A program made the translations under genes and the position numbers. Below the pieces are notes generated by a model. It was not told where the DNA came from. It was given only the letters and a program-made list of their open reading frames with translations, and searched no databases. A stretch of 64,000 nt of DNA from Acridotheres tristis (taxonomy: Eukaryota; Chordata; Aves; Passeriformes; Sturnidae): NCBI GenBank assembly GCA_037013685.1, contig CM072887.1, forward strand, positions 92,028,347 through 92,092,346. Direction: 5' to 3'. Shown piece by piece: positions 40,501 through 53,300 of the stretch (the stretch's first letter is position 1; every line of letters begins with the position of its first letter).

Positions 40501-41066
40501 TTATACAACAGGTAACAGAAAAATTAGACAGAGTAGAAAGATTGCAGAAATGACTGGAAATAAATGGAGTTGAAGACAAGTTCCTGGTGACAAAACTTAT
40601 TTAATTGAAAGGAATCAGATCATGCAAGGAAAGTTGTTTGTGAGACCAGGCAGGAAGGGCTGTAAAGCTTGTATTTTAAAAATAAGTCCGATTGTTCTGA
40701 GCTAGGTCTTTAATATTTCTAGAAAGATCCATATCTATTAGAGAGTGAGGGTGACTAGGGTCATCCTCATGATGCACAGGGGAGGAAAAGAGCAAAGCGC
40801 TTTGGCATTGTGGTATAAGTGTACCCTTTTCTCAGGCAATGTAAAGTTTCATGGTCCAATTATCTTCACTCATTACAATAATGCATATCAGGGGAGGAAC
40901 TGCCCCCTGCAGTAGGAACTGCAGTTCTGTGCAGGCCTTAACAGAGAAAACTTGGCTATCTGATGGTTACAGAAGAAACAAGTGCGATAGTTAGAAGGAG
41001 ATAGTATCTCTGTACCAGTGCAGACTGTTGCTCAGGATTATATCTGTATAGGCTCTATTTACATGT
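37521..41066. other. Non-coding sequence
   Basis: No gene or RNA recognised. The piece at 39330-39700 is GC-richer and open in several frames of 70-86 codons on both strands, without domains. It could be an unrecognised old repeat. The rest is AT-rich. Confidence 0.55.
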
Positions 41067-41628
41067 TGTCATGGTTCTGGCAGAGGTAATTTTCTTTCAC
41101 AGCAACTGATATGGGACTGTGATTTGGATTTGTGCTGTAAACAGAGCTGGTAATACAGGGGTGGGGTTTTTTTGTTACTGCTGAGCAGTGCTTGCACAGA
41201 GCCAAGGCCTTTTCTGCTTCTTACCTCACCCCACCAGTGGGGAGGGTGTGGGTGCACAAGGAGCCTAGAGGAGACAGCTGGCACAATTGATCATTGATCC
41301 CAAATGACCCAAGGGGTATCTCACAATATATGGTGTCATGACATAAAGCTGGGGGAAGAAGGAGGAAGGCAGGGATGGAAGGAAGGAAGTTAATTCAGAG
41401 TGTTGCCTTTTTGTCTTTGCATGGCAGCGTTACACGATGGACACTTTTCTTGGGGACAGCTGAATGAAGTAGTGAATGAGGTCTTTGCTTTGCCTGTGTG
41501 TGCAGCCTTTGCTTTACCTATTAACTTGTCTTCATCTCCATGCATGTTTTCTCACTTTTACCCTTTTAATTCTCTCCCCTTGGAGGGGAGTGAGTGAGTG
41601 GCTGTGCTAGCTGGGGTTAAACCATGAG
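41067..41628 (+). mobile_element. Solo LTR of an avian endogenous retrovirus
   Basis: The element begins TGTCATGGTT and ends near GGGGTTAAACCATGA. This is the inverted-terminal pattern of an LTR family abundant in songbird and other neoavian genomes (recalled as TguLTR-like; subfamily not assignable by eye). Inside, in order, are the GCTGAGCAGTGCTTGCACAG block, a TATA-like CATAAAG at 41342-41348, a GGGGGAAGAAGGAGGAAGG purine block, a decayed ATTAAA-type poly-A signal (ATTAAC near 41520), and the GGGGAGTGAGTGAGTGGCTG block before the 3' end. No gag, pol or env sequence follows or precedes, so the provirus was reduced to one LTR by recombination. I see no convincing target-site duplication. The frame of 65 codons within it is a by-product. 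Confidence 0.88.
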
Positions 41629-44600
41629 CTGGTGTAAATGAAATGGACCTGGGCTATCACACAGCCCTTGAGCCAGCTGTCACTGCAGAGCTCTTGTTTG
41701 TACCACTGAAATCCTTCATCCCTTCTTCCACCTCCACTAATAATAATATGCCTGCATCCAAACTGGTTTTTGTGAAAGATGCATTGCCAGCCTAAGTCAT
41801 TGAAACACACCCAGGGACACACACAAGGAGTGCTGTGGCACTTAACTGTGGGGATGGCCCCATGCCAGCAAGGGAGCTCAGAGCACAGCCCACATCAGAT
41901 TGCTGAGGCAGATGCAGTAACAGGCACTGGGCAGTGTGGTTCACTCAGCTGGTGCAGCTGGGAATCAGACCAGGTGTAAAATAGAAAGGGATGACCTGGT
42001 CGTACAACAGATGAAGCTGAATAATTACAGACATGGAGGAAAGGAAGGTTTGATCAAAGAAAAGTGAGAGGGCGAAGAATTTTTTATGACTACTTATATT
42101 TCCTTCTGTTACTGACAAAAACCCCAGCAAAAACCCACTAAATGCTTGAAGGCAAACTATGCAAGTCTTGTGTTAGTTGATGCCTTGTTTGCCCAAGGAA
42201 TGTACTTGCTCTCTGATTTTTTGACATGAAGACACTGGAGTATCTCCATATTCCTAAAGAATTGCTTTCATCTTATAATATTCAATTACCTTACTAGGAT
42301 CACATGCTTAAAATAAATATAGTGTTCCTTGGAAAATTTCTTTTGCTTGGCTTGTTTCTGGTCTCTTGCAGCTAGAGAGTTCTCAGTTTATTTAGCATCT
42401 ACATAATTTGATAAAATAAGGGGGAAAATATGAGTTTCAAATTCTGGTCTGTGATTTCAAGACAAATATAATACTTTTCTATAAAGTAAGAAATAAATGG
42501 GTACAGTGGGTGCATTTTACATGATGTGGAATATGTTATGAGAATGCAAGTAATTCTCTGCAGGAAGAAAACAAATTTTTGGTTATATTCAATGAGAATG
42601 TTTTATAAGATATAAAAAGAAATGAAGTTTTGGATGAAACTTACGAGGGCTTGGGTTTCATCTCTGAAGCCTGTCTCAATATTGAGGTTTTTTACTACAT
42701 CTCAACTTAGAACAAAGCAAGATATAAAGGGGATACTGAAAGAAGGCAGGTAGGGTCTTGCAACGTGCAGAATAAACAATGTTTGCTTGAAATGATTTAC
42801 GTTTTCCTGTAACTATAGATATTTAAAACACTGGCAATGGATACATAAATCAGATTTAAAGGTTGATAACTTCTTGATTATGTTGCAATTCAAAAATTGC
42901 CCAGTTAATTATGATGAAACATATTTCCATGGAATGGTATGTTATTTCAGCATTTGCTCTTGAGGATTGCTGCCCACTATTGTCATTAAAGTAAAGCAAA
43001 AACCCGATGGCAAATGAAGTATAAACATTGCTTTTTAGGTAAGATGTCATAAGTATAGTTCCTCAAGCACTTACATAAAAATTCATGAGCTACAATTTCC
43101 ATAGCAACAGGCAACATAATTTAGCTAAGATAGCTGCTTTCCATTCTAGGGACTTCATTGTCATTGCAGCTTACAAAGTACAAAAGTATGTCTTCTAAGA
43201 CTAACACAGTAAACAGACAAAATGCTGCAAACGCTTAGATAGGCATAGATTTTATTACAGATGCAGAACAATGCTTCTTTCTCTCTTCACCTGTATTTCA
43301 TGGGATTATCTACCATTTTCAACTCACCACATACTAATCTAGTTCTCTTTGTTGTGCAGGAGATCCAACGAAAGGCATCTGAAGCTGGCCTGCCTCTGAT
43401 GTTAGTCTGATTCTTTCTGGAATGTGAAGAAGCAGCTTCTTCACTGGCCAAATCCTTCTTTCTCTCCTTCCTCCTCTCAGTTACCAAAATAAAATTCACT
43501 TCAATGCAGCACAACATATCTGGGGCACCTGTTAAATCTCATATTGAGCCTACACACAGTTACTAATTTAACACACTGCTGACACACTCCCATAGTCGTA
43601 AGTCTTTTGCTTCCCCAATGATTTAATGAATCTTGCTAGTAATCTAAATCACTTTAAAGTACTTTTAAAAAACATCTGGTTCTATATTTTTAAATTTTAA
43701 AAAAGCCTGTGAAAAAAATTTCAAAATAAGAACTTAAAAAGACAGCAGAACTAATATTCTCACTAAAGATACTCTGAAATTTCACACTTGAGTGGCTGTG
43801 GTCTAAATGGAAAGATCATGGGGAGCACCATCAATTTCTACCTACTGGAAGTATAGGATTGCAGTCTGCTATCCTTGCCTTGCAAAGAATAATGTCTTAT
43901 ACTATTTTCTCAGTGAGGCTGGAAGAATTCCTTTTGAAGGAGAAATCTGATTGATGTCAGCAAGTGAATCACCACCTGTCCATGGGAAATGTATGCTTTT
44001 GAAAGCAAGCTATATTGGACACTGCATTTGATAGACTCTGTAATGAAGTGATGGCCCTGTCTCTGAAGTTCTCATGAGCTGAGCCCCTGACAGGGGCCCT
44101 AAGGCACTCACCCTCTCACAGATTTTCCTTACTATAAAAATATGCAGAAGGTAAAAACACTAAGTTTTTTATTTCACCACTTAATTAATTATATGTGATA
44201 TTAGGGTGCAGATAATTTATCTGACTTCTAAGTTATTTTCTCATTTTGGCAAGTGCACCAAAGACAGAAACTAGCACAGGTAGCTGGAAAAGAAGCTGTG
44301 ATGCTGGAGCACAATCACTTGTCCTGTGGGTTGGTAACATGATTATTTGTCAGGAGCAATTCAGGGATCAAGAGTAGGATGCAATATATTCTACTTATGA
44401 ACTTCACCTAAAGAACATATAAAATTTAAACATGGCAGTTAGCTTCTTTTTTCCAGCTACAATGCAATGCATGATTTCTTACAACCAAAGATCTTGACAC
44501 AGGGAAACAATCCTCTATTTCTACATTCATCCAAACAAACATGTACAACCTATCATTTCATTCATACAAACTAATTACGCATGATCTAGCACTTTAATGA

Positions 44601-45221
44601 AGGCTTAAACAATCAGCTGATATAAAAAGAAAAAAGCATTACACCTACCAGAGCAACTATTAAAAGAGTATTTTTATCCTGCAATTGAACATAGGCAATA
44701 AAAGAGCATTAGATTATGCTACTGAAATAGTGCGTGAGCCTTTATTGTCCTACAGGACAAATTCTCTAATCCCCTCTGACAGACTTATAGTCACAGCAAT
44801 AACCAGTTCTTGACCTGTGAGGCAGGTTGAGTATCCCTGCCAAGCTAACAAGAATAATAACTATTCTGTTTCTGAAAAACTGATTGTTAACCACCAGAAC
44901 TGTAAAAAGTCATCCTCATATTAATTAATAATGCCTAGTCTTACATTAAAATCAAACACAAATACACAAGTCACTGATCTTGATAGATAAGTCTTACACT
45001 ACCACCTCCAAAATTTATGATTACAGGAAGCACAGCCACATTTGTTCAGAGGTAGAGAGAACCAAGGAAAACACCAGCTCCTATCATCTGTGATCATTAT
45101 GATCACTTCCTTAGCAAAAATCTGAATAAGGAAACAGTTCTAGAGCTATGTCAAAAATAAAATTTAAATTCTATCAGCAGGTTTACTTTGAAGTACTAAA
45201 GACTGCTTATGGCATTTTAGC
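41629..45221. other. Non-coding sequence
   Basis: The first 370 bases after the LTR are GC-richer but unassigned. The remainder is AT-rich. TTTCCATAGCAAC at 43096-43108 resembles an RFX X-box in reverse. Splice-like words frame 43328-43416 on the minus strand, but without a recognisable product. No gene, RNA or further transposon is supported. Confidence 0.55.
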
Positions 45222-45247
45222 TTTGAGAGTGTCATTTGAGAGTGTCA
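45222..45247. repeat. 13-bp tandem duplication (two copies)
   Basis: TTTGAGAGTGTCA occurs twice head-to-tail without mismatch. It is a short local duplication with no clear meaning. Confidence 0.95.
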
Positions 45248-45999
45248 TAAGAATGTGTTTATATAGCAGTATGATTTATTATTGTCAAAAAATCTTGTAG
45301 CAGCAAAGAAATACCTGACTTGTGATCTACGCAATGCATAAAAATTCTGGGCAGACTCTGCTGGCTTATAGAAAATAATCTGAACATCTATTCTCCTTGG
45401 ATAGTTTTTGTAATTCACAGCTCCAACTGCTCATTTCAAGAAAAGGAAAAATTTAAAGGTCTGAAATAAATATATATTTCAAAACTATAAATTTAAAAAC
45501 ATTCTGAGGTGTTATATTATTAGGGAAAATTATATTTGATAAATTAATACCTATAAAAATTAGAACTAAAATAGACTCTTTTTTATTTTATTTTTTTTTT
45601 AACAGCAAACAACCAAAATTCCTTAAAAGTGCTGCTGGACCATTTAATTGTCCACTGAGGATAAATATAGTAATGATTTATATTTTGTCCTGTAAAAATT
45701 ATATATTTTCATATATATATATTAGAAGAACATGTACTAATATCAACTACTTATTTATTCTAAGTACAACCTTCAGCTGTAATGAGCTGGCCTGAACATG
45801 TAGCCAAGGAGTAACACTGGACAGTACATAATGACAGTAAATACAAACCCCATCAATACAGTATATTTAACATTTGTCTATTTAAGAAGCTACTACCTGA
45901 TGAATTAAAGGCATTTTCTATATTTAGCTGTGAAAACAATCTACATTTAATCCATGCCATCAAAATGAGGAAATTAAACACAGCAGGTTTTAGATGAGG
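45248..45999. other. AT-rich non-coding sequence
   Basis: Extremely AT-rich, with TATATATATA near 45712-45721 and poly-T near 45590. Nothing recognisable. Confidence 0.7.
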
Positions 46000-46031
46000 A
46001 GTCAAAGCTTGCAAGAAGACAAGCTTTGACT
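46000..46031. repeat. Perfect 12-bp inverted repeat (hairpin)
   Basis: AGTCAAAGCTTG (46000-46011) is followed by an eight-base loop and its exact reverse complement CAAGCTTTGACT (46020-46031). A perfect 12-bp stem with a short loop is uncommon by chance in a window of this size. There is no T-rich terminator-like tail and no neighbouring gene. It could form a cruciform or a short RNA hairpin if transcribed, but it is far too short for a typical microRNA precursor unless the pairing extends imperfectly. Confidence 0.9.
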
Positions 46032-48747
46032 GTCAACATGGTTGTCCTCTTTTCAATTCAAAAATCAAATTATCCTCCTTAAGGATTTGCCTTTAGCCCA
46101 AATTCCAATTTGATATCTTTCTTCATATGAGTTCTTGTGGACTGTGGCATTAGTTAGAGACTTTAACATTTCAGAGTCTTCCTTTGACCCGTTTCTCTTA
46201 ACATTATGAAATGTTGCAACAATCTCCTGCAGCATCACAGTCTAAACACAGAGCTGAGACCAAGAATAGTTGAATGACAGTTTGGAAAAAGTGCTGCCTT
46301 AATTCAACACTGGGGATAATTTGAGAAACCCAATATCATAAATACTATAACCCTCGCTACTCTCAAACAATTACATTTCAGATAGTCCTAAAAAGACATG
46401 CTTAATTAAAGAAGAATCAAGCCATGGCTTCATGCATTTGCAAATCAGAGATACACCTTGTAGCTCTGCAGTATCTGGTAGAGTCCAAATATTTTTTAAA
46501 TTTATTTTACTTCCTTTAAATTCTGTTTGGTGGTAATGAATGAGGTATATAATTACACTGATTCATCCTGTACCCTTAATATGAAATACCCCAGAGCACT
46601 TAAAAACAATAATTAATAAAATATAAAAAAAATTAATTAAAAACAGAACTAAAAATTAATCATTAACTTCACATTAAATAAGATCAAGAATTGTGCAGAA
46701 CTCATTAAGACTTCGTATAACTGATGTTATATAAATGGCTAAGAAATTACCAGTAGTACCTGAAGCACCTCTATATCAACAGCTCTTTATTCAATTCTTG
46801 TTAAACAAGTATGAATCATAGCTAAGATCCAAAGAAATGAGACCAAGTAATTCTAAAGAGTAAAATAAACTCATGTGGCAAAGCATCAATACCATACGTC
46901 TCTGTGAGATGCCTAATTTCAAAGCAGTATATAGTTTTTTCACTTCTGAAATTGCCATATTTTCAAGAAAAGTGTATATGCCTTCATTTTTGCTTTTTGC
47001 CTATATTTAGGAGGAAATTAAACAGGTGAAATTGAGGATATAGAAATAAACATTTGAATACAGGAATGACTCAAACAACTGTCAAGTTCCTATATAATGA
47101 AGCATTTTCATTTGTTTTCTCATCTTTGTAACTCCATGACCGGGTTGCACTCTCGAGCAAGGACACACCAGCATGCTGTGCATGCCCCAGCTCAGCTTCC
47201 CCAGAACACCTCTGTATGCCCACCCCAGGAAAGAGTTGCCCAGTGAGATGCAGTCCCCATTGCTCAATGACCCAGGAGAAGGCAGGATCGAGAACAACCT
47301 ACACTGAGAACATATGAGTTATTTTGGACCAGGAGCCTGAAAGAGCTCAGAAACAACACAAATTTAAAAAAGAAAAAACTCAATCCATTTAAAATAATGT
47401 TTCAATATGTGCCCCACCCCAAGTGCAAATTCCCAGAGCAGACTTTTCATGTTGGTACATAATCAATGTTATTTTACTTGCAGGTTCATCTGGAAAACTG
47501 ATCTTTTGAGCAGTGGGACTATTCACAGTTATATCCCAACTAAGAGTCTAAAGGCAAGATAGGGTACACACAAACTTTCTCCTCATGGTTTTTATGTGAG
47601 ATAGAGAAGTCAAGGAGTAAACACAGAACTGGAAGAAATTAACAGAACTAAAAAGGTATAAATTCGATAAAATCTATACCAGATGAATACTAGATGAATA
47701 CAATAAATGCAAGATAATTTCTTTTTAGTTTGATTTTGTCCATTCAGTTTTACAGAAGCTCAAAAGGAGCTCATCTGTGAGTGACCTTTTCAGTTTAGTT
47801 TTATTTTGTTTACTAGCTCATTATAATCCACCCTCTTATCGTTTGATGACTTTCATTTTATTTTTTGGTTTACTTTTTTTTTAAATCAGGCTTGTCTTCA
47901 GCCTAAGCTGACAAATCTTACTTTTTTTGAACATTAAAATTATTATTACTGAAATTCGGTAGAAAGATTAAAAAAATCTCCAGCACTAAGAAGACTCAAT
48001 TGACTAGGCAAGCATTTCTCCAGATAAAATCAGGATGATAGTTGGCCAAAACCAGCTGCAAAATAGTATTTTCTTCAAATTTGTTCTTTAAAAAATCTGT
48101 CAGCTCTAATCAAATAACACTGAACTTTTATATTCTGTTGTTGATACTCTTGAACTAAATTCCACTCAGTGTTATTTGTCCTAAGCCATCCAATCTTCAT
48201 GTTCTACCCAATCTTACACATACTTTAGGCAAAGGCAGAGAATAAGGATAAAGACGTGACTCTCTGTGCTTCTGATTCAATGCTCCAGTAACTGCAAATA
48301 ATATGGCTGAGAAGACACTCAACAGATAAAGTTTTTTTTCAACCACAATACCCAGTGCTGGTGTACTGAATGAAATGTCCACTTAAATTTTTGACCTAGC
48401 AGATCTGTGAATAGGAAAGTGCACAGTTCAACAAGCCATTAACTAATTCATGAGATTATGCTCATTATATGAACAAAGTGTTATTTCTTCTGGAAAATGA
48501 GCAGGTCACTGACCAACTACCTTGATTGGATACACCCAGGAATTAGAATGGATATTTTGAGTTCATATTTGATTAGCATTTGAGACACTCTTTCCCTAAA
48601 CACTTCCCACAGGACTGCACATACCAAGTTCCTGTCATAGCTCGAACTATTATTCAAAGACCTGAGAATGCTCATTCCACTTAGTGCTTAGTTTTACTGA
48701 CAGTGCTGAAGACAACAGTCTGTTCCCTAGACTATTAAGCGACTTTC
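46032..48747. other. AT-rich non-coding sequence
   Basis: No gene or repeat family recognised. The piece at 47110-47300 is GC-richer, with a 71-codon minus frame of no known type. Confidence 0.6.
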
Positions 48748-48780
48748 AAAAATTAAAAAAAAAAAAAAGAAAAAAAAAAA
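48748..48780. repeat. Poly-A/A-rich tract
   Basis: About 30 bases, nearly all adenine with single T and G interruptions (A14 and A10 runs). No retrocopied mRNA is recognised upstream, so it is scored as low complexity. Confidence 0.9.
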
Positions 48781-49964
48781 GTTGAAATCTAGCATTACAC
48801 TGCCAACAGTGAAGAAGTCTGAAAAAAACCACAACTTTATCCCTGAGGTATTTCCAAAAACTCCAAGCCTATTTTGATGAATTGCAACAAAACAGCATTC
48901 ATGATTAACACAATGAAAAACAAAGTCTATAGATCTTACTGACCAGTTGGGTTCTTTGGGGTGGTAGTGGGGAAAAGAGAAAACACTACACGCTAAAGCT
49001 GAATTAAAAGAAAAATCAACAGAAATGCAGAAGGTGCATTTGGATTACTTACTGTAGATTCCTAACTCAGGTGGCACCTAACTAATTCTTATGTGATCCA
49101 GAACAAGAATTCATAGGCATGCTTCACACCCCATGGAAATCAAAGCAGACAACTGCTATTAACTATCTTCACCATGGAGCTCCTCTCTGTTAAAGGTACT
49201 TGCTGAATCTTCTAAGTGAGCTAATACAAGATATTAGTTATAGGGATGCAGTCTGAGGGATTCATTTAAATAGGCTTTAAAGCCTCTAACGTTTTTTGCA
49301 TGCCACTCTGAGACTCATCCTGGCTAATTCTCCTTCTTCTTTGGACTAATGATCACCCAAAACTCAGTGCCCACCCAGATTTCACCAGACTGAAACTGCT
49401 AGATTTTATATGCTGGCATAAGAGCATTCCCTTCCACCTCATATCACATGCTAGCCACATCAAACTAGGGAAAAAATGCTCCTTCCTATTCTGTCAGTTA
49501 CCTTTTAAGATTACCACTTGGTTTGCTTGATACAGACAATCACTGTAACCTGAACTGTAGCTAAATCCTTAAAAAGGGAGAATTAAGAAGGAAGTGTTAT
49601 GTACAAATAAAAAAATACTTCTATATACAGCATTTACAAAATCCTATGTGAATATATTCTCATAGTTTTTGAAAACCAGGGCTTCCTAGGACAGCTGTCA
49701 GAAAACCAGTCTTACAGTGTGAGCCTTAAAGAGTACAACATATCAAATTTATCACAACAAAAGTTGAAACGTACCTTGACTACTGTATAAAAATTTTTAG
49801 TAGTCATAGGAGTGATAAAATTGTGATAGTCTATGAAAGAGGCCAGGTTTACAGATCAGGGCAATTAGTTCATCAGGCCAGGTGGCACAGCTTCTGTGCA
49901 GAGAGACCTTTCAACAGGTCACTGCAGTTTGTTATAGACATTTGTTCAGAAAACATATCTGAAA
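48781..49964. other. AT-rich non-coding sequence
   Basis: No gene recognised. The segment from 49830 to 49964, just before the ancient CR1 copy, is slightly GC-richer and may be an eroded part of that element or of another repeat. Confidence 0.5.
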
Positions 49965-50325
49965 AAGGGGGAATTTTCAGTGTTGCTGACAAAGGCATAG
50001 CAAAAGGAAGACTGGCAGCGGAAATTAGACAAATTCAACCTTTCCACAACATTTCAATTTCCTAGCACTAAGGGTAATTAAATATTGGAATGGCTTACCA
50101 GGGGAGCTGGAGGACTCGCCATTGCTTGGAGCTTTAGGACGAGATTAGATATCATTGTAAAAGAGATGCTTTAATCCAGCTTCTGGAAGTTCTCAACATG
50201 CCCATAACACTTGCAGCTCTGCATTAAGACAATGACTATAATCAAATCTCGTACTTTAGGGTTTCAGCTGATCAACTGCAAGGGTTATAAAGAATAGTTT
50301 TTTCTCTTCACATATAAAACAGACA
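49965..50325 (+). mobile_element. Ancient CR1-clade LINE fragment (ORF2 C-terminus and 3' region)
   Basis: In the centre, GTAATTAAATATTGGAATGG continues into CTTACCAGGGGAGCTGGAG and reads VIKYWNGLPGELEDSPLLGAL. This aligns with the conserved CR1 ORF2 C-terminal signature of the form RVIKHWNRLPREVVESPSLEV. Upstream, the TTAGACAAATTCAACC stretch fits the preceding LDIRKNFF region. Downstream, GATCAACTGCAAGGG and TTTTTTCTCTTC recall the 3' region of the ancient CR1 type also found in turtles and crocodilians. Stops and indels are frequent, so it is a fossil. It is of the same general age class as the copy at 5705. Confidence 0.78.
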
Positions 50326-53300
50326 GATACTTTGGTGTGGTTTATATTTTGATCTGTCTCTGAAGTAGCAGAGATTGCCCAAATCTACAGAAAACATAGG
50401 GCAGCTGATGCAGTTGCCAGTGGTGATAGGGAAAGTACTTCCTCCTAGCCTGAAATTCACAAAGCAGTTGTATCCAAATGGGAACTCACATGAATTTAAA
50501 GTAATCTCGATGGATGTAAACCCCTTCTGCCCTGGAATCTGTGTGATTAGGTCAGTGCAGAAGCAGGTTTTGTCTGTCTGCCCTGCTAAGGGTCTGGCAG
50601 TACCACCCATTCAGCATTTCACTGACACTGCTACATGACTTAAGGAAAGGAATCATTTCATGCTCTGCTCCTGCAGAGCACTGGCCAAGGGTCAAATGAA
50701 AAACTATTGGATCACCATGCCCTTAGATGTCCCATTAATGAATCCTGCTGGATTAGCTCAAAGGGTGTTCTTCTTTCCAAGGTGAGATAAATAGAAATCT
50801 CAAATGAGCTGAGTTTGTGTTTGCTCAGCATGAGATACAAATCACCTGTTAACACACATATCTCAGCTAATTAACTAATTGCTATTAAAGATGCATAAGT
50901 TACATGTTGATCTCTTCTATCTGCTTGAAAATTAACATACTTTAGCCTAACTAATCATGTTAACACATAGGTATCAGGATTTACTGTTCTGTGTTTTCCA
51001 GCATGTATACATAAGCATCCCTTTTGGATTTTAGTTTAGCTACATCTGTAAATATACATTCTGCACTATTTTAGCAGAATACTATAATGACTTGATTATT
51101 AAACGTAATTAAAGCTGAAGGCAAGAAAGAACATTCTGCTACTTTTACCCTTTTATATGAAAAGAGTATGTCTTAACTCTGTCAAATAAAGCATAAAATG
51201 GGAGATGGTTCTTCTAGTGATTTCTGTGAGCTGCACAGTAGCATATTACGAATCTCAAAATGAATATCTATTCAAGTGAAGTCCATGCTAGGCTTTTATG
51301 CTTATTGGCTGCCTATACTATTCTCCTACATCCTTTGACAGTTTGTTAGATTCAAAGATATTTCTGTCTGTGCTAAATAATGGGCCATTTGATGGATCTG
51401 TGCACAGCTACACCTGGAATGGAATGCAGGCATTTAAAGCACCTGTCGTGCAATTCAGGACATTTTTCCATGCAGAATAATGTTGATTTCTCTTTGTCAT
51501 AATTCTGAGGCATATGTATCAATACAAGGCTCTGTTGTCAGTATTGCTTATTATGATTATGTTGTCATATTACAAAGTAAGAATGCGACACACCATGACA
51601 GCACCATCTAGTAACATAAAATATTCATGCAAAAACAAAAGCAGACTCAACCTTTAAAATGTAGAGGAAAAAAAAAAGATACACCTATCCTGCTTGTCTC
51701 AATGTCTATTTTGGTGACACATTCATATATTTGACAGCACTTACGAGCATCAAATTTACAGGATGGCCCTAATTAAGCAATATTTATTCCACAGATATCC
51801 TTACTCAAACCAAACCAAACCACTCAAAATAAGAGTTTCCTCATCTGAGATGAAAATTACAAAATCTGCACTTAGTCTTCTGAATTCTCAGATTTCACTT
51901 ATTGTGCTGCTGTATTTAAGTACAAATAACTCCGACAGAATCTGTACCCAGATCTGCTCCACACTGCACACAAATTTCATTATAATGAACTTCTAAACTT
52001 TTTTGTATTGTTGGTCTTTTTTGTTCTATATCTTACAGCATACCTAATGCCTACAGTGCAGGAATACTTGGAAAACCTCAAATGAATCTACTGTCCCATA
52101 AGTTTTAAAGAAAGATCTTTAAGGAAAAACTGAAGGAGGAATATTGTACTATGCACTAGACACTAGAGAAGCCAATGACAATAAATAGTGATATCGTTCT
52201 AATGAGAAATATCATCACAAATTTTGACTAAATCTCTTTGTTATACAAATATTATGCCTTAGTTTTCACAGCCTGTTCAACTGAAGCATTATTCAAGAAA
52301 ATTTTGAGTACAGAAAGAGCCCGCATATTTGCAGCAGACATTTACTTTATTTCAGAAAGTGTTCATTTATATTCCTTCTGTGCCAAAATCTCTGCCCAAG
52401 TAACACAAAAGTTCACATGATTACTTAGCATCAAATTGTCTTCCCTTTTATTTTGCTAAAAATTCTCAACTCAAAATGTTTGAATTGTATAGTTGTAAAA
52501 TACTAAAATTTTTAATTGAATGTACTATATTTAAATTTTAGTTCCACACAGCATAAAAAATATGTGTGTACAGTAGAATCCAGAGGATTAGTGTAATTGC
52601 ATTACCATTCTTTCTTGATTCTATACTGAAAATATTCTTACTATTCAAAACCTCTTACCTACACACTTCTAATAATAAAACTGCAAATTGAGTCTTGTAT
52701 TTCTTGAATCTTTACTTTCCTTAAATACTGACTAGTGGGGTTTTTTTTACCTGCCTTACAGAATCACATGCAAGCTTGAATAACTTAAAATCTTTTCATT
52801 AGGACTTCCTGTTTTGGAATAATTCTCTCCCCTTGAATTGTTTACATTAATGATATAGTAGTTTAAATTTAATGCAAATTTTCAATTCTATTCTTTAAAC
52901 TAGTGCATGTAATAGCTACCTTTTCGTCATTTATCTGAAATATAAAAAAACTCCAACTAATAGTACAATTTTGACACATAACAAAATGCTGTCAGAAACA
53001 CACCAAATAAATTTTACAACACCACTTTCCCCCCACCCTCCAAGAAAACTCAATAAACTGAATATAAAACAAACAAATAACATAATCTAATCTAACTGTC
53101 CACTTTACCTGGAAATGCATGCCCTGTTAGAGAATCCAAATCTGAAATTAAAACAGTGAAAAGATAATCTTTAACACTAATTTAATATTAAAAAAGCACA
53201 AAAAATCAAAAGCAAACCTGGCACCAAATATCACATTATCATCAATATAAAATTTTAATCATATATATAGAAAAGCAAAAGCAGAAAACTTAACATTACA

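Noticed and set aside
41400..41597. 65-codon frame near the plus-strand LTR end
   Set aside because: It lies wholly inside the LTR, which is non-coding in this family.
48748..48780. Poly-A tract as the tail of a processed pseudogene
   Set aside because: No mRNA-like or coding sequence is recognisable upstream on the plus strand, and no target-site duplication is evident.
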